The notes below the pieces were generated by a model, which was given only the letters and a program-made list of their open reading frames with translations, searched no databases and was not told the origin of the DNA. Below are positions 1 to 11,200 of a stretch of DNA of 64,000 bases, one piece after another (positions within the stretch are counted from its first letter, which is position 1; every line of letters begins with the position of its first letter). The DNA is from Dromaius novaehollandiae. Lineage: Eukaryota > Chordata > Aves > Casuariiformes > Dromaiidae. The stretch covers positions 1,178,001 through 1,242,000 of the forward strand of contig NC_088117.1 in NCBI RefSeq assembly GCF_036370855.1, read 5' to 3'. The position numbers and the translations under genes were made by a program.

Positions 1-1700
1 TAATAGAGGTCCAGTTTCTTGGGAACTTCCACTGCAGCTCCTGTAAAGCTGTTGGAGATAAATGGAGTGAGAAACAACTGTTTCTAGAGCTGCTTCTAAA
101 CAAAAACAGAGCTCTAAAAGCTCTTTTTTTAATTAACCCCAAGGTATGTATTATATAAGTACCATCAGAAGGTTATCCAGATAATCTGTGAAACATTTTT
201 TTAAACTGCTGAATCTGTTCTTGGCATCTTTTATGCCCTGTATCTATTCAGAAGGCATAGCAGTAAATTTAAGAGGCCTTACTGTCTCTCTTCAGTCTTC
301 TCACTGCTCCTCCTTAGTTCCTGTTTTTTGGCAGTTCTGGGTGACACCCTTTCAAGCACAGTTGTGTCGTCCTCTTGAAGCTGTGCATATGCCTGTTGTG
401 TTGCATTCAGTGGAGCAGTACAGAAGCTCTGTGACCGAACCGTCAGGGCACTGTTATGTAATGTACAATTTAAGTCCGTTTTTCAGCATAAAGTCAGCAG
501 TACAGCTAGGAAACATTTTTCAGAATTCGTGGAACAAGTGTGAGTGTGTTCATGTACCAAGATTTTTTCTTGGTAATAAACTTTTCTTTTTAACCAGTGT
601 CTTCCTTCTTTTTTAATTTTAAGGTGCCAGGGATTTTTAGGGGAGGTGTGGGGGTTGTTTTATTTCTTTTTCCTCTCCCATGGTTGTCTTTCATCGAAGA
701 TGACCTGAAATTCCCCAACTCAGATCAGTTTGAGCAGTTCAGTCTGTTACTCTGAGAACCTCTGAACTTCCCCTCACCCCACCTTTTCAGGACCTTTCCT
801 TTTCAGTTCCTTTCTCTTTTCTCTTTACTTTTTCTCCCTCTTCCTCTTCCTTTTGACTTGATGGCAGTGTAATTAGCATTTATTTTGTGCCCTAGGAGAA
901 AAACTCTCAATGGTTAATTGAGTCCTGAAGTAACTAATAGTCAGCTTTAACCACAGTATTAAGACACTCTTAAATGTATTTACAAGAAGAAACAAGTATC
1001 CCTTACACTCCTGTATGTGGTCATTGTTGTCTAGGAAGTTATAGGTAGGTAAGTAGGTAGCCACTGCTGTCCAAGATAGAGTTGGTCTGTCTGTTGACAT
1101 CACACTTGATAAACTGAGCCACAATAGGAACATTTTAAGTCTTGTACCTATATCTAGTTTATTGTTCCTAGGAAAACAAAGGTCACCTACACAAATATGG
1201 TGGTTTATTTTGCAGAGAAGAGTAGAGGTCAAGCACCTCTGGATGCAAGCAGTGCGGCATGCAAAAAGGATGCCATTGGCAAAAAGGGGGAAAAAAGAAG
1301 AGAAAGATGAAAGGCGAAAGAGAAGAAAAAGTAAAGTTAGGAAGGGTGGAAGACAGCATCACAGGAAGGATGACTAACTTGTTTCAAGTCACACCTACTA
1401 TTGTATGGGCAACATTTTTATAGGATTGTATACATTCTGCCTTGTACTCCACTTCTAGTGAGGTTAAAAATGACCTAATCTGACAAGTTTTGAGAAACTA
1501 AAGCCAAAGTCTTTCCAAGATGCTACATATGAGCTAAAGGACAGGTAATTCTACTAGATTCATTGAAACCAACCTGGGAATGGGGGGTACATACAAGTTA
1601 GGTATTAAGTAGATATATTTACTATTAAAAATGTATCAAACTCCCCATTGGTTTTACTGGTCTAATGCAATGTATATTTATTTTTAAACCAGTATGGCCC
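1..1700. other. Outer arm, mostly anonymous sequence
   Basis: Mostly AT-rich non-coding sequence. An AATAAA lies near 576 in a stretch resembling a 3' untranslated region. The 142-codon frame at 188-616 is low-complexity and shows no family signature, so I do not call it a gene. The mirror copy is at 58,930-60,628. Confidence 0.4.
1216..1376 (+). CDS. Possible terminal exon with very basic tail (mirror at 59,253-59,413)
   Basis: A tttattttgcag acceptor ends at 1,215. From there one frame stays open to a TGA at about 1,376 and encodes an extremely Lys/Arg-rich tail (KKEEKDERRKRRKSK and on). A second frame closes earlier, after a KKGEKRRER tail. Both frames are conserved in the mirror arm, but near-identity of the arms makes that uninformative. 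No upstream exon was found in the window. I do not recognise the gene. It could equally be chance coding in purine-rich DNA. Confidence 0.2.
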
Positions 1701-1949
1701 ATAATTGAACTTCATTACATATATTCCCTCCCGTGGGGGACGGAGGGCCCATCTGCAAAACAGACTTGCTGTCTAGGGAGGTTCGCTGCTTGCTGGGGGC
1801 TCAGATCTGGGATGCTGTAGAGAGGTTGCTGAGGCTTGTCCAGTCCTTGGACTATTACCCCTTTCTGCTCATTCACATGCAAACTGATGATCCTATCAGG
1901 AGTCTTTGAATGTACCAAGAGTGACTACATGGCTCTGGGGGGGGGGGAG

Positions 1950-4466
1950 GAGTGAGGTCATGGGGGGCTAGGTGGTTTTCTCCTTGATACTACTAGTGAA
2001 GGGAAGAGGCTTAAGGAAGAGTGGATGGATCCTGACATTCAGCACCTGGTTATGCAGCTGTGTTGATGACAGGGATTTGGCTTTGAAACCACAGGACCCT
2101 TTTTGAGAATTGAGGACTGATAAGACGAGATGGAATCCACCTGCAAAGATGTTTTTCATTTTTGCCAACAGACTGACCAACCTGGTGAGAAAACTAGGAA
2201 AGATGGGGGAGGGAGAAGACAACCCACAGTCAAGTGGGAAAGTGCTGGACTGGGTTGGCAAGCAAAAGCTGCAGGGTGGTGTAGATGAGAATCCTCAAAA
2301 TTAACAGAACAGGGCAGAATGAGGTTCACCCCAAGTGCACACACATAAGTAAGAAAGTACAAAAAGGACAGCATTGCGGGGGAAGCTCTTATCCTTTTCC
2401 TGGGAAGTAGGTTGAACTGAGTGCCTCTCAGAAGGAACTTTACACTAATGCATGCAGCATAAGGAACAAACAGGAGGAATTAGGTGTGCATGCAGTTACA
2501 GGGCTATGTTCTCATTGGGATCATCAGGACGTGGTGGGATAGCTCATACAACTAGAGCGCTACAATGGATGAATACAGGCTGTTTAGGAAGGACAGGCTG
2601 GGAAAGTGAGGGGAGGGAGTTGCCCTCTATGTGAGACGACAACTGGAATGCATGAAGCCCTGCCTACAGAAGGGAGATGAGCCAGCTGAGAGCTTATGGG
2701 TCAGGATTAATGGGCAGACCAATATAGGCAATGTTGTTGTGAGTGTCTGCTACAGACCACCTGATCAGGAAGAAGCAGAGAGAAGGCAAAGATACTGAAT
2801 GTATTTCTTGCTTCAGTCTTCACTGCTAAGACCAGCCCTGAGGAATCCCAGACCCTGGAGACAAGGGAGAAAGTCTGGAGAAAGGAAGACTTGGTTAAGG
2901 AGGCTCAGGTTAGAGATCATTTAACCAAACTTGACATCCACAGGTCCATGGGCCTTGATGGGATTCACCCATGAGTGCTGAGGGAGCTGGCCAATGTCAT
3001 TGCAAGGCCACTCTCAACCATCTTTGAATGGACATGGAGAGCAAGAGAGGTACCTGAGGACTGGAAGAAAGCAAATGTCACTCCAGTCTTCAAAAAGGGC
3101 AAGAAGGAGGGCCCAGGGACCCAACACGATCCCTGGGAAGGTGATGGAGCAGCTCATTGTGGATACCATCTCCAAGCATATGAAGGACAAGAAGGTGATT
3201 GGGAGATGTCAGCACAAGGGGATGCCAGTTCACAAGGGGAAAGCATGCTTAGCCAATCTGATGGCCTTCTGTGATGGAATGACTGGCTGGGGAGATGAGG
3301 GCAGAGCAGGGGATGTCGTCTCCCTTGACTTCAGGAAGGCTTTGGATACTGTCTCTCGTAACATCCTCTAGGCAAGCTGATGCAGTAGGGGTGAGATGAG
3401 CACAGTGAGGTGGACTGAAAGCTGGCTGAAAGGCAGAGCTCAGAGGGTTGTGATGAGTGTCGCAAAGTCTAGCTGGAGCCCTGTAGCTAGTGGTGTTCCT
3501 CCAGGGGTCAATACTGGCTCCAATCCTGTTCAACTTAGTCATCAGAGACCTGGATGAAGGGACAGAGGGCACCCTCAGCAAGTTTGCTGATGATGGAGAG
3601 GAGAGGATGATACACCAGAGGGCTGCGCTGCCATTCAGAGGGACCTCGAGAGGCTGGACAGATGGGCAGAGGGGAACCTCATGACGTTCAACAAAGGGAA
3701 ATGCAGAGTCCTGCCCCTGGGGAGGAATAACCCCAGGCACCAGTAGAGGCTGGGGCCTGATGTGCTGCAAAGCAGCTCTGCAGAGAAGGACCTGGCAGTT
3801 CCTGGTGGACAGCAAGTGGAACAAGAGCCAGCAGTGTGCCTTTGCAGAAAAAGAGGCCAACAGCATCATGGTCTGCATTAGGAAGAGCATTGCCTGCAGG
3901 TGGAGGGAGGTAACCCTCCCCCTCTACTCAGTGCTGGTGAGGCTGCATCTGGAGTACCGTATCCAGTTCTGGGCTCTCCAATATGAGACATGGAGCTACG
4001 GGAGCAAGCGCAACGAAGGGCTACTAAGATGGTGAAGGGACTAGAGCGTGTCTTATAGGAAGAAAGGCTGAGAGAGCTGTGCCTGTTGAGCCTGGAGAAG
4101 AGAAGACAGAGGGGGAATCTTATGAATGTGTTTAAATATCTGAAGGGAGGGTGTCAGGAGGGTGGGACCAGACTCTTTTCAGTGGTGTCCAGTGATAGGA
4201 CAAGAGTCAACAGGCACAAATGGAAACACAGGAAGTTCCGTCAGGACATAAGGAGAAACTTCTTTCCTGTGAGGGTGACTGAGCACTGGAACAGGTAGCC
4301 CAGAAAGGCTGTGAATTCCCCATCCTTGGAGATGTTCAAAAGCTGTGTGGACAGGGTCCTGGGTAACGTGCTGTAGGTGACCCTGCTTGAGCGGGCGAGG
4401 GGGGGGTGTTGGACTAGATGATCTCCAGAGGTGCCTTCCAACCTCTATCATTCTGTGATTCTGTGG
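1950..4466 (+). mobile_element. CR1 LINE fragment 1, left arm
   Basis: This is a non-LTR retrotransposon of the CR1 family. Broken reverse-transcriptase frames are visible: LRELANVIARPLSTIFE with EVPEDWKKANVTPVFKKG at about 2,975-3,110, then GVPPGS-type and NDLDEGTE-like RT motifs near 3,500-3,570. The element ends with the typical CR1 3' tail, ttctgtgattctgtgg, at about 4,450-4,466. Many stops and frameshifts show it is dead. The 5' limit is uncertain; related-looking sequence may begin near 1,720. Confidence 0.85.
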
Positions 4467-5605
4467 AGCAGATGAAGCCTTCTTCAGAAAACTGGAAGAA
4501 GCCTCATGTTCACCGGCCCTGGTCCTCATGGGGGACTTTAACTACCCTGATATCTGCCGCAGGAACAACACAGCAGGGCACAAGCAAGCCAAGAGGTTCC
4601 TGGAGTGCATCAGTGACAACTTCCTGACTCAGGTGATTGAGGAGCCAGCGAGGAGAGGCAGTCTGCTAGACCTTGTACTTACAAACAAGGCAGGACTGGT
4701 CAGAGATGTGGAAGCTGTGGGCAGCCTTGGCAACAGCAACCACAGGATGATGGAGTTCAGGATCCTGCAAGGAAGGAGCAAGGCAAAAAGCAGGATCACA
4801 ACCCTGGGCTTCAGGAGTGCAGACTCTGGCCTGTTCAGGGCACTGCTTGGAAGAAACCCATGGGATGCAGCCCTGGAGAGAAGAGGAGTCCAGAAGTCCA
4901 GTACATGCTGGGGGCCAACCTGCTGAAGAGCAACTTTGCAGAAAATGACTTGAGGGTCCTGGTGGACAACAAGCTGAACATGACCAGCAATGTGCCTTTG
5001 CAGCAAAGCAGGCCAACAGCATCGTGGGCAGCATTAGAAAGAGCGTTGCCAGCAGGTCAATGGAGGTGATCCTTCCCCTCTATTCAGCACAGGTCAGACC
5101 ACATCTGAAGTGCTGTGTCCAGTTCTGGGCTCCACAGTACAAGACAGACATGGAGCTACTGGAGCAAGCCCAGCGAAGGACCACAAAGAGGATTAAGGAA
5201 CTGGAGCATCTCTCGTGCAAGGAGAGGCTGAGAGATCTGGGATTGTTTAGCTCTGAGAAGGCCCAGGGGGATCTTATCAATGTGTATAAATACCTGATGG
5301 GAGGGAGTAAACAAGCTGGAGCCTCACTCTTCTCCGTGGCACCCAGTGGCAGGACAAGAAGCAATGGGCAGGAATTGAAAGACAGGAAATTCCACTTGAA
5401 CATAATAAAAATCTTTTTTTCCTGTGAGGGTGATCAAACATGGGAAGAGGTTGCCCAGAGAGGCCATGGAGTCTCCATTCCTGGAGATATTCAAAGCCCA
5501 ACTGGACAAGGTCCTGAGCTCTCGCTGACCCTGCTTTGAGTCAGGGGGATGGACTACAGACTCCTAGAGGGTCCTTCCAACCTCAACAATTCTGTGATTC
5601 TGTGG
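4467..5605 (+). mobile_element. CR1 LINE fragment 2, internally deleted, left arm
   Basis: It begins with the C-terminal part of a CR1 endonuclease (MGDFNYPDICRRN at about 4,528, LLDLVLTNKAGLVRDVEA near 4,663). At about 4,850 it jumps directly to the 3' end region of ORF2 ([20 protein letters not shown] near 5,150; the RDLGLFSSEKAQGDLINVYKYL region). It ends in the CR1 tail near 5,600. Most of the reverse transcriptase is missing, so the copy is internally deleted. It abuts CR1 fragment 1 head to tail. Confidence 0.85.
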
Positions 5606-6310
5606 TTATATGATTACCACAACCAGCTCCACAGAAACCTTGCATGCAAAAGCAAAACAGAGAGGAGCGTTAAAGCTCTTCTTGGGGGGAGGGTGGGGAA
5701 CGGAGATTTGGAGTTAGAAAAAAGTTACTCAGGTCAATATTTTGCTATAGAAAAGATTCAAACAGATTCATACAGAAAGATTCAGAAATAATGTCCTTGT
5801 CATTGCCTTCTCGTGCAGAGAGTTTGCTATTAACCTACTTGAGAACTTTCCATGATAAACAGTTCCTGCCCCACAGAAATCTCTTATTGAGTGCCATGTG
5901 CCGTATCAAGGGATTCTCGCTTGCTTTGGATTTGTTGCTTTGAAGGGAAGTTATAGGGAACAGGAGTGGGTAGGGAAGGAGCAGTTGCTTCAGGATGGTG
6001 ATTCTTGGTATTTTGATTTTAAAATTCTTATTTCTTTAAAGGGTTTTTTGTTGGGGCTTAATAATCTAGAGAAGAAAATGAACAAACATGTGCCATCTCT
6101 GTAGAGTGAGAACCAGAAAGACAGAGTAGTGGATTTAGAATTGTCTTTCTTTCAGCCTGCTCTTTTGTGCCATAGTTTTTTATGTTTTAAGTAAGACTGA
6201 GGGTCATTAAACACTTTGAGAGCACATCTATTTATTGTTTACAGATGTTGAACAGCCTGTTGGTGGGGGGCATGGAATAGCAAAATAAAGTCTATCTTTG
6301 CTTTAAGCAG
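5606..6310. other. Anonymous sequence between CR1 and pyrimidine-rich repeat
   Basis: AT-rich intergenic sequence with an AATAAA near 6,284. No supported gene or RNA was seen. The mirror is at 54,313-55,017. Confidence 0.4.
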
Positions 6311-6314
6311 ATGC

Positions 6315-6520
6315 ACTTCTGTCTCTATTCCCCATCTATTCACTGCCATTCCCTATTATGCCATCTGTTCCCTATCATTGCCTTCTTTTCCCCATAATTT
6401 CTACTCTCTGATTTCTCCATCATTCCTGCCTATTCCCAGTATATTCCCTATCATTCTTTTCCCATCATTTTCTTCTGTTCCTATGTATTCTCCATCATTG
6501 CCTACCATTTCATCTGTAGC
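6315..6520 (+). repeat. Pyrimidine-rich degenerate tandem repeat (TATTCCC / CATCATT type)
   Basis: A run of loosely repeated units such as tattcccc, atctattc, ccatcatt and cttttccc ends at the unique string catctgtagcaagaacgtgc near 6,510-6,530. Mirror copy at about 54,103-54,308. A third, more diverged copy lies outside the palindrome at 61,780-62,100 in plus orientation with the same end string. Any protein frame through it is a composition artefact. Confidence 0.75.
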
Positions 6521-6559
6521 AAGAACGTGCACACGGCCACACGGGTACTGTTACCAGGT

Positions 6560-7880
6560 GAACTTTTAAGCCTATTAAATGTTGATGCTTACATCAAAGC
6601 ATGGGGAGAAACATGTGAGGACCCTGCTTACCTCTCTGTCTTCAGTTCTGCATGGCTGAGAGATGGAGTGTGACAGGACTTTTCTGGTTGTTGCTCAGGA
6701 ATCAGCCGCTCAAGTCTGCCTGTAGTGCACTCCTACCCCTTGGGAGTTCTACTAAGCTCACTTGCCACCTGGAAATCCATATTGCTCCTGATGTTAGTGC
6801 TGACAAGTTAGCTGATCTTTCACTGCATGATTTGATGGTGAAAGGTATATCCGGTTTGGTAATGTCCATCTCTACCTCTAGATTGTTGTTCTGACTGTCT
6901 AGACCATCTCCCGGCACGCTGGGCAGGTGATGAATGAAAACAGCAGGTTTATTGGCCTTGCACGAATCTTAAGTTTACCTCTTTCTAGGATGAATACCAG
7001 TGATGCTCCGTCATCTTTCAAACACAGAGAAGTTGCAGATCAGTGGTGTCAGTAACACACCTGCTGATTTAGTTAAGCAGCTTCCCTATGGTAGTGGTAT
7101 GTTTGTGTTCCTCAGCACTCCATGGTGTTAGTCTGAGGCACCCTCAGTTCCTCTGTTTCGCTCCCAAGGCAGAGAGGCATTGCGGCAAGCAGAGGAGGCT
7201 CCACAGCTGGCTGTCCAGAAAAGGGAACCCATAAGGCTGTGGAAAGCTATGTCCACACTTTGCCATGTGATGCTACACGAGGACTGCCATGTTAGGGACA
7301 AAGTAGATGCTGCAGTCAAACAAGACATGCTATTTGAGGCCAGAGCCTTTCCAAGCCTGGGTTATCTTCCTGAAGCTGGACTTTAGCCCCCGAGCAGGGC
7401 AATCTGTATTGCCTTGACTCCCATTAGAAGCTCATGTTTCTTCTAGCTCTCTCCTGGGGCACAGAACAGGCCATGAGGAGAGACCCTTTTCATTGGGTCT
7501 GAAAGCCCCATCCTGCACAAGCTCGAGTGACACCGCTCCGCCTTGAGCTCAGTTGCTGAGGAAGGTATGGGGAGAAGAAACCTCCACGCACACACTCTTC
7601 ATGCCAGCCTCACAGTCCCTCCTGCACTACTGCAGTTGCAGCTCTCGACTCCTCCCCTCTCTGGGGCAAAGGAGCAGGAAAGAGAGGGAGTTTCCCTAAA
7701 CCACGAAGAATGTGGCTCCAGCAGAAGAATTATGTAACGACCCTTTAAACTGCCCCCAGAGCAGGGACTGAAACACATTCCCTGTCTCTGAGCTGTCCTT
7801 TTCCTGACCCTGCAAAGCTCGCATATTGCTCAGTGCAGAGCAATGCACACCTTGCCAAGGACAGATGCACAACAATTTGG
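6560..7880. other. Downstream of CCDC81-like gene; one conserved open frame
   Basis: No gene is firmly supported. A plus-strand frame at 7,157-7,386 follows a possible acceptor (tcccaaggcag, ending near 7,170) and encodes an EEAPQLAVQKREP...WKAMSTLCHVML-type sequence ending in a stop. It could be a decayed terminal exon of another gene. The mirror is at 53,237-53,466. The remainder shows nothing I can name. Confidence 0.25.
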
Positions 7881-7889
7881 AGATTTGGT

Positions 7890-7895
7890 TTTATT
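7890..7895 (-). terminator. Poly(A) signal of left CCDC81-like gene
   Basis: AATAAA on the minus strand (tttatt in the given strand), about 310 bases downstream of the predicted stop at 8,203-8,205. It mirrors 52,729-52,734. Confidence 0.6.
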
Positions 7896-8202
7896 CAACA
7901 CAAGAACGCTTTGGCAGCACAGCTGGCAGTTGCTGGTTCACATTGTGCTGGACTGGCTCTCTAGCCCTGAGAAGTGAAAAGAAGTTCAGTTTTAGGTACA
8001 GAAAGAAAGCAAGGAAATACAGCAGGCCTAATGCAGGCCAGGTATTAATGGAGCCGCTTTGAGCAGCATTTCAGTGGTCTCTGTGATACGGCACAGGCAC
8101 TCCTGCCCAAGCCAGTGAGAAGTCCCCAGTGCAACTAATCAGTCGGGGGCTGAGTCAAGTGGGAACTGAGTCAGGCAGTACCTGCGATGGAGTGAATAGG
8201 TA

Positions 8203-11200
8203 TCAACCCCCAGGGCAAAGGGTCTTGGTGTCTGTACTCTGAGAGGGTAGGACAGGCTTGCCAGTCTGAAAATGGAGAGCCGAACGTTGGGCAAATCCTT
8301 ATGTCTTCAGCCACCTATGTCCAAAGCGGAAATCTTATTCTGAGTCATCAGCAACTTCCCCTTCAGTTAAGGACTGTCTGACCAAGGCCACAGACTCAGA
8401 AGTGTGCTGCTGTCCCTCCCACGGGAGGTGCCAGGAGAAGTCCCTCTAGGTGCTGCTGGAAGTGGAAGGAGAGAGGGACACCCCATTGCAGCAGATAGCT
8501 CTTTATTCACTTGAGCCTCCTCTTCATGATCCCTCTGTCTACTGATCTCTCTTGTCTGTCCCTGCGTGACCTTCTCCACCAGAGATGTCACTGCTGCGAG
8601 CAATGCCTGCGTTTTCCTAGGAGAAATGTGCCTGCAAAAGCAGGGAGAAACCCTCTCTCATGCTCTGGTTGAAACCTTCCTGCCTCTCACCTTCCCCAGG
8701 CCCTGCACACAGAGTCTCACTGGTGCCCACAGCATGAGGTTTAGGCATTTGCTTTGGGCTGCAGAAAGGCACCTGGAGTTGGGGGCTCCTGACCCCAGGT
8801 CTCCCCATGGCTTGACAGCTCAGAGGAGAGCCACGGATCAGGGATTTGGATCCTTGACCCTGCAGATGGGTCAGTGCTACTCAGCTGCCCCAGGCCTTGG
8901 CACGACTTGCTCCATACTTACCTTTTTGGGGGTATCTCCAGTGAGTTGTCACCCTCCTTCTCTGAGGATGATTCGCCATCCTCTTTCCAGTTCCCCATCA
9001 TTCCCTCTATGAGATCTGGGCTGGTCACCTTCCTCCTCATGCTGGCAGAAGGGATTTGCGTGGTGCCCCAAGAAACAGTGGGTTTCTGCAAAGGAAGGGA
9101 GAATCTCAGACAAGCATGCTGCAAAGACACAGGGCTGTTTGCCAGCATACAGATCCCAGGGGTGAATTCTGGCCGGGATACTGTGGCAGTAGAGGGGGAA
9201 CCAGAAGAAGGACCTCCGCCTGCCCCAGGAGTTGGGATTTTGTTTTTTGTTGGTGGTGGTTTTGTGGTTTTTAAAGGAATTTCTAATCAAAAGCCCTCAC
9301 AGTTTTTCAGAACTCTTTTTTACTTTCCATTTCATCCAGCACCTAGCCATAATATCTCAACAGATACAGTTTCTACCACTATGCAGGGGCAAAAAGTAGC
9401 ATGCAGTTTAGATGGAAGTGTGGGCAGAGGCCATACCACTGATCAGCGCTGAAGGCCTGTAGTGCTGCAAAGGCATGTTTACAACACTCCTTCTCAAATC
9501 TTTTTGTCCAGTGAAGTTAAAGACTTCATCCCTTGTGCATTGAGACAAGCAGAACTTTTTTTAATGTCAGCATGCTTGGAAGGAAATCCTAGTGCTTCGG
9601 TTAAAAACTAAACTTCCAGAAAATGTGCCTTCCTATTACGAATAATGTTCCTGATCATTCCAATGCAGTGAAGACTAAATAAAAGAACTAGCTGCCTTAT
9701 AGGTAGCCTAGGTATGGCTCAGGTCATTGGACTGTGAACAGATGTGTCCAAATGCAAGTGCAGATACCTGAAACAGAGCTTGTCTGAGTTCGGGGGAGGG
9801 ATGATCAGTGTATGTGCTCACCATGGCAGATTGCTGGCTTTGCCCTTTGGCTTTTTCTAACTACATCTCCCTTACAGTAATAAGCAGGCAAGCATGACAG
9901 ATAGGAGTCACCTGCCCTGCAATTTTGCAGCAATGATGCCATGCTGACTTGGAGACCTTCAAAGCTCAGCTCTTCTGGAGGAGAGAAATGCTATTTTACT
10001 GAGTGTTTCACAAGGTTTCTGGTACCTGGGCCTTCCACACATGTTCCCTTTCCCTTCTTGCTGTTGATGAAGGCGACCTTGTCCTTGCTGTCTTCAGGTA
10101 CTTCTTACGTAAGGCTTCCCAGTGTTTACTTTGATCTTTCCTCACAGGGAGAGAGTAGAATTCCTGAAGGGTCACAGAAATGCAACAGTAGCAGTGGGAG
10201 TCTCATCTGTGCTTTGTGGGATTTTTTTAGTTCTCACCCTCTCTTCTGCCCCTTGTCTTTAGCCTTTCTATCAGCCATGTCTGCTCCTCAGTTATAACAG
10301 GCACAACCAAAGCACAAACTGAACAATGATCTGAATAGAAATTATTTCCTACCCTAGAAAAGCCTGGCATTTTTATTTGCATTATGAACAGTGCCTTTTT
10401 ATCTCCATTAAGAATGGTGCCAAGGAAGATGGTCTGATATGTTGCATAAGATGACGGGAGCAAAGAACACACTCCAAAAAGACAAACAACTGAACATACG
10501 TGGTTTAAAGGAAGCTCCAGAAGAAATCACTTAATGTTCAAATGAGTACAGATTAGCTATTTCAGACTCTGTAGCCATATAACGGTGCTTTTCTACAATG
10601 AATTATGAGACAAGAATTACATCACTGTCTATCATGTACCTGTCCTGCTCTCTCAGGACTGTCACAAATAGTTTGTGCAGGTTGGGGTCCAGCCACAGGA
10701 GTGTCATTGCCTTGGCTCTTCTTTTTCCTGCACATTCTCCACTTCAAAACAGCCAGCTCACTGCAGACACACAGCAAGAGGAGTTAGTGGGAGCACAGGG
10801 AAGATTTCCATCCTTTGCTCCCAGGCTGGGCACCCCGCTCTGCAGCAGAAGGTGGCTCTACTGGGGAAGTGTGTGTTGGGAACAGCCCTTCTTTCCCCTG
10901 CTGCTGCTGGGGGTGGAAGCAAGGGCGTTGCCTGAGGGGAAACACCACCCATATCTGGATATATTTACCACTGCAGCTTATCTTCCCGATCCCTCTCTTC
11001 ATGCCTGTGTCCCCTCCGACTTCGGTCAACCTGTCCCAGGATGCACGTCACTATCTCGAGCAGGGCCTGGCTTGTCCCTGGGGAAATTGGCCTAGAACAA
11101 CAGGAAGAAACCCTCACTCACGCTCTGGCTGAAACCTTCCTGCCTCTCACCTTCCCCAGGCCCTGCACACAGAGTCTCACTGGTGCCCACAGCATGAGGT

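Noticed and set aside
6378-6569. 63-codon frame rich in Ser, Pro and Phe (also in the mirror)
   Set aside because: Created by the pyrimidine-rich tandem repeat; not a gene.
8866-9452. 192-codon plus-strand frame in the left arm (and 51,157-51,735 minus)
   Set aside because: Antisense to the tandem exon units of the CCDC81-like gene. It is long only because the units are repeated, and it has no motif.
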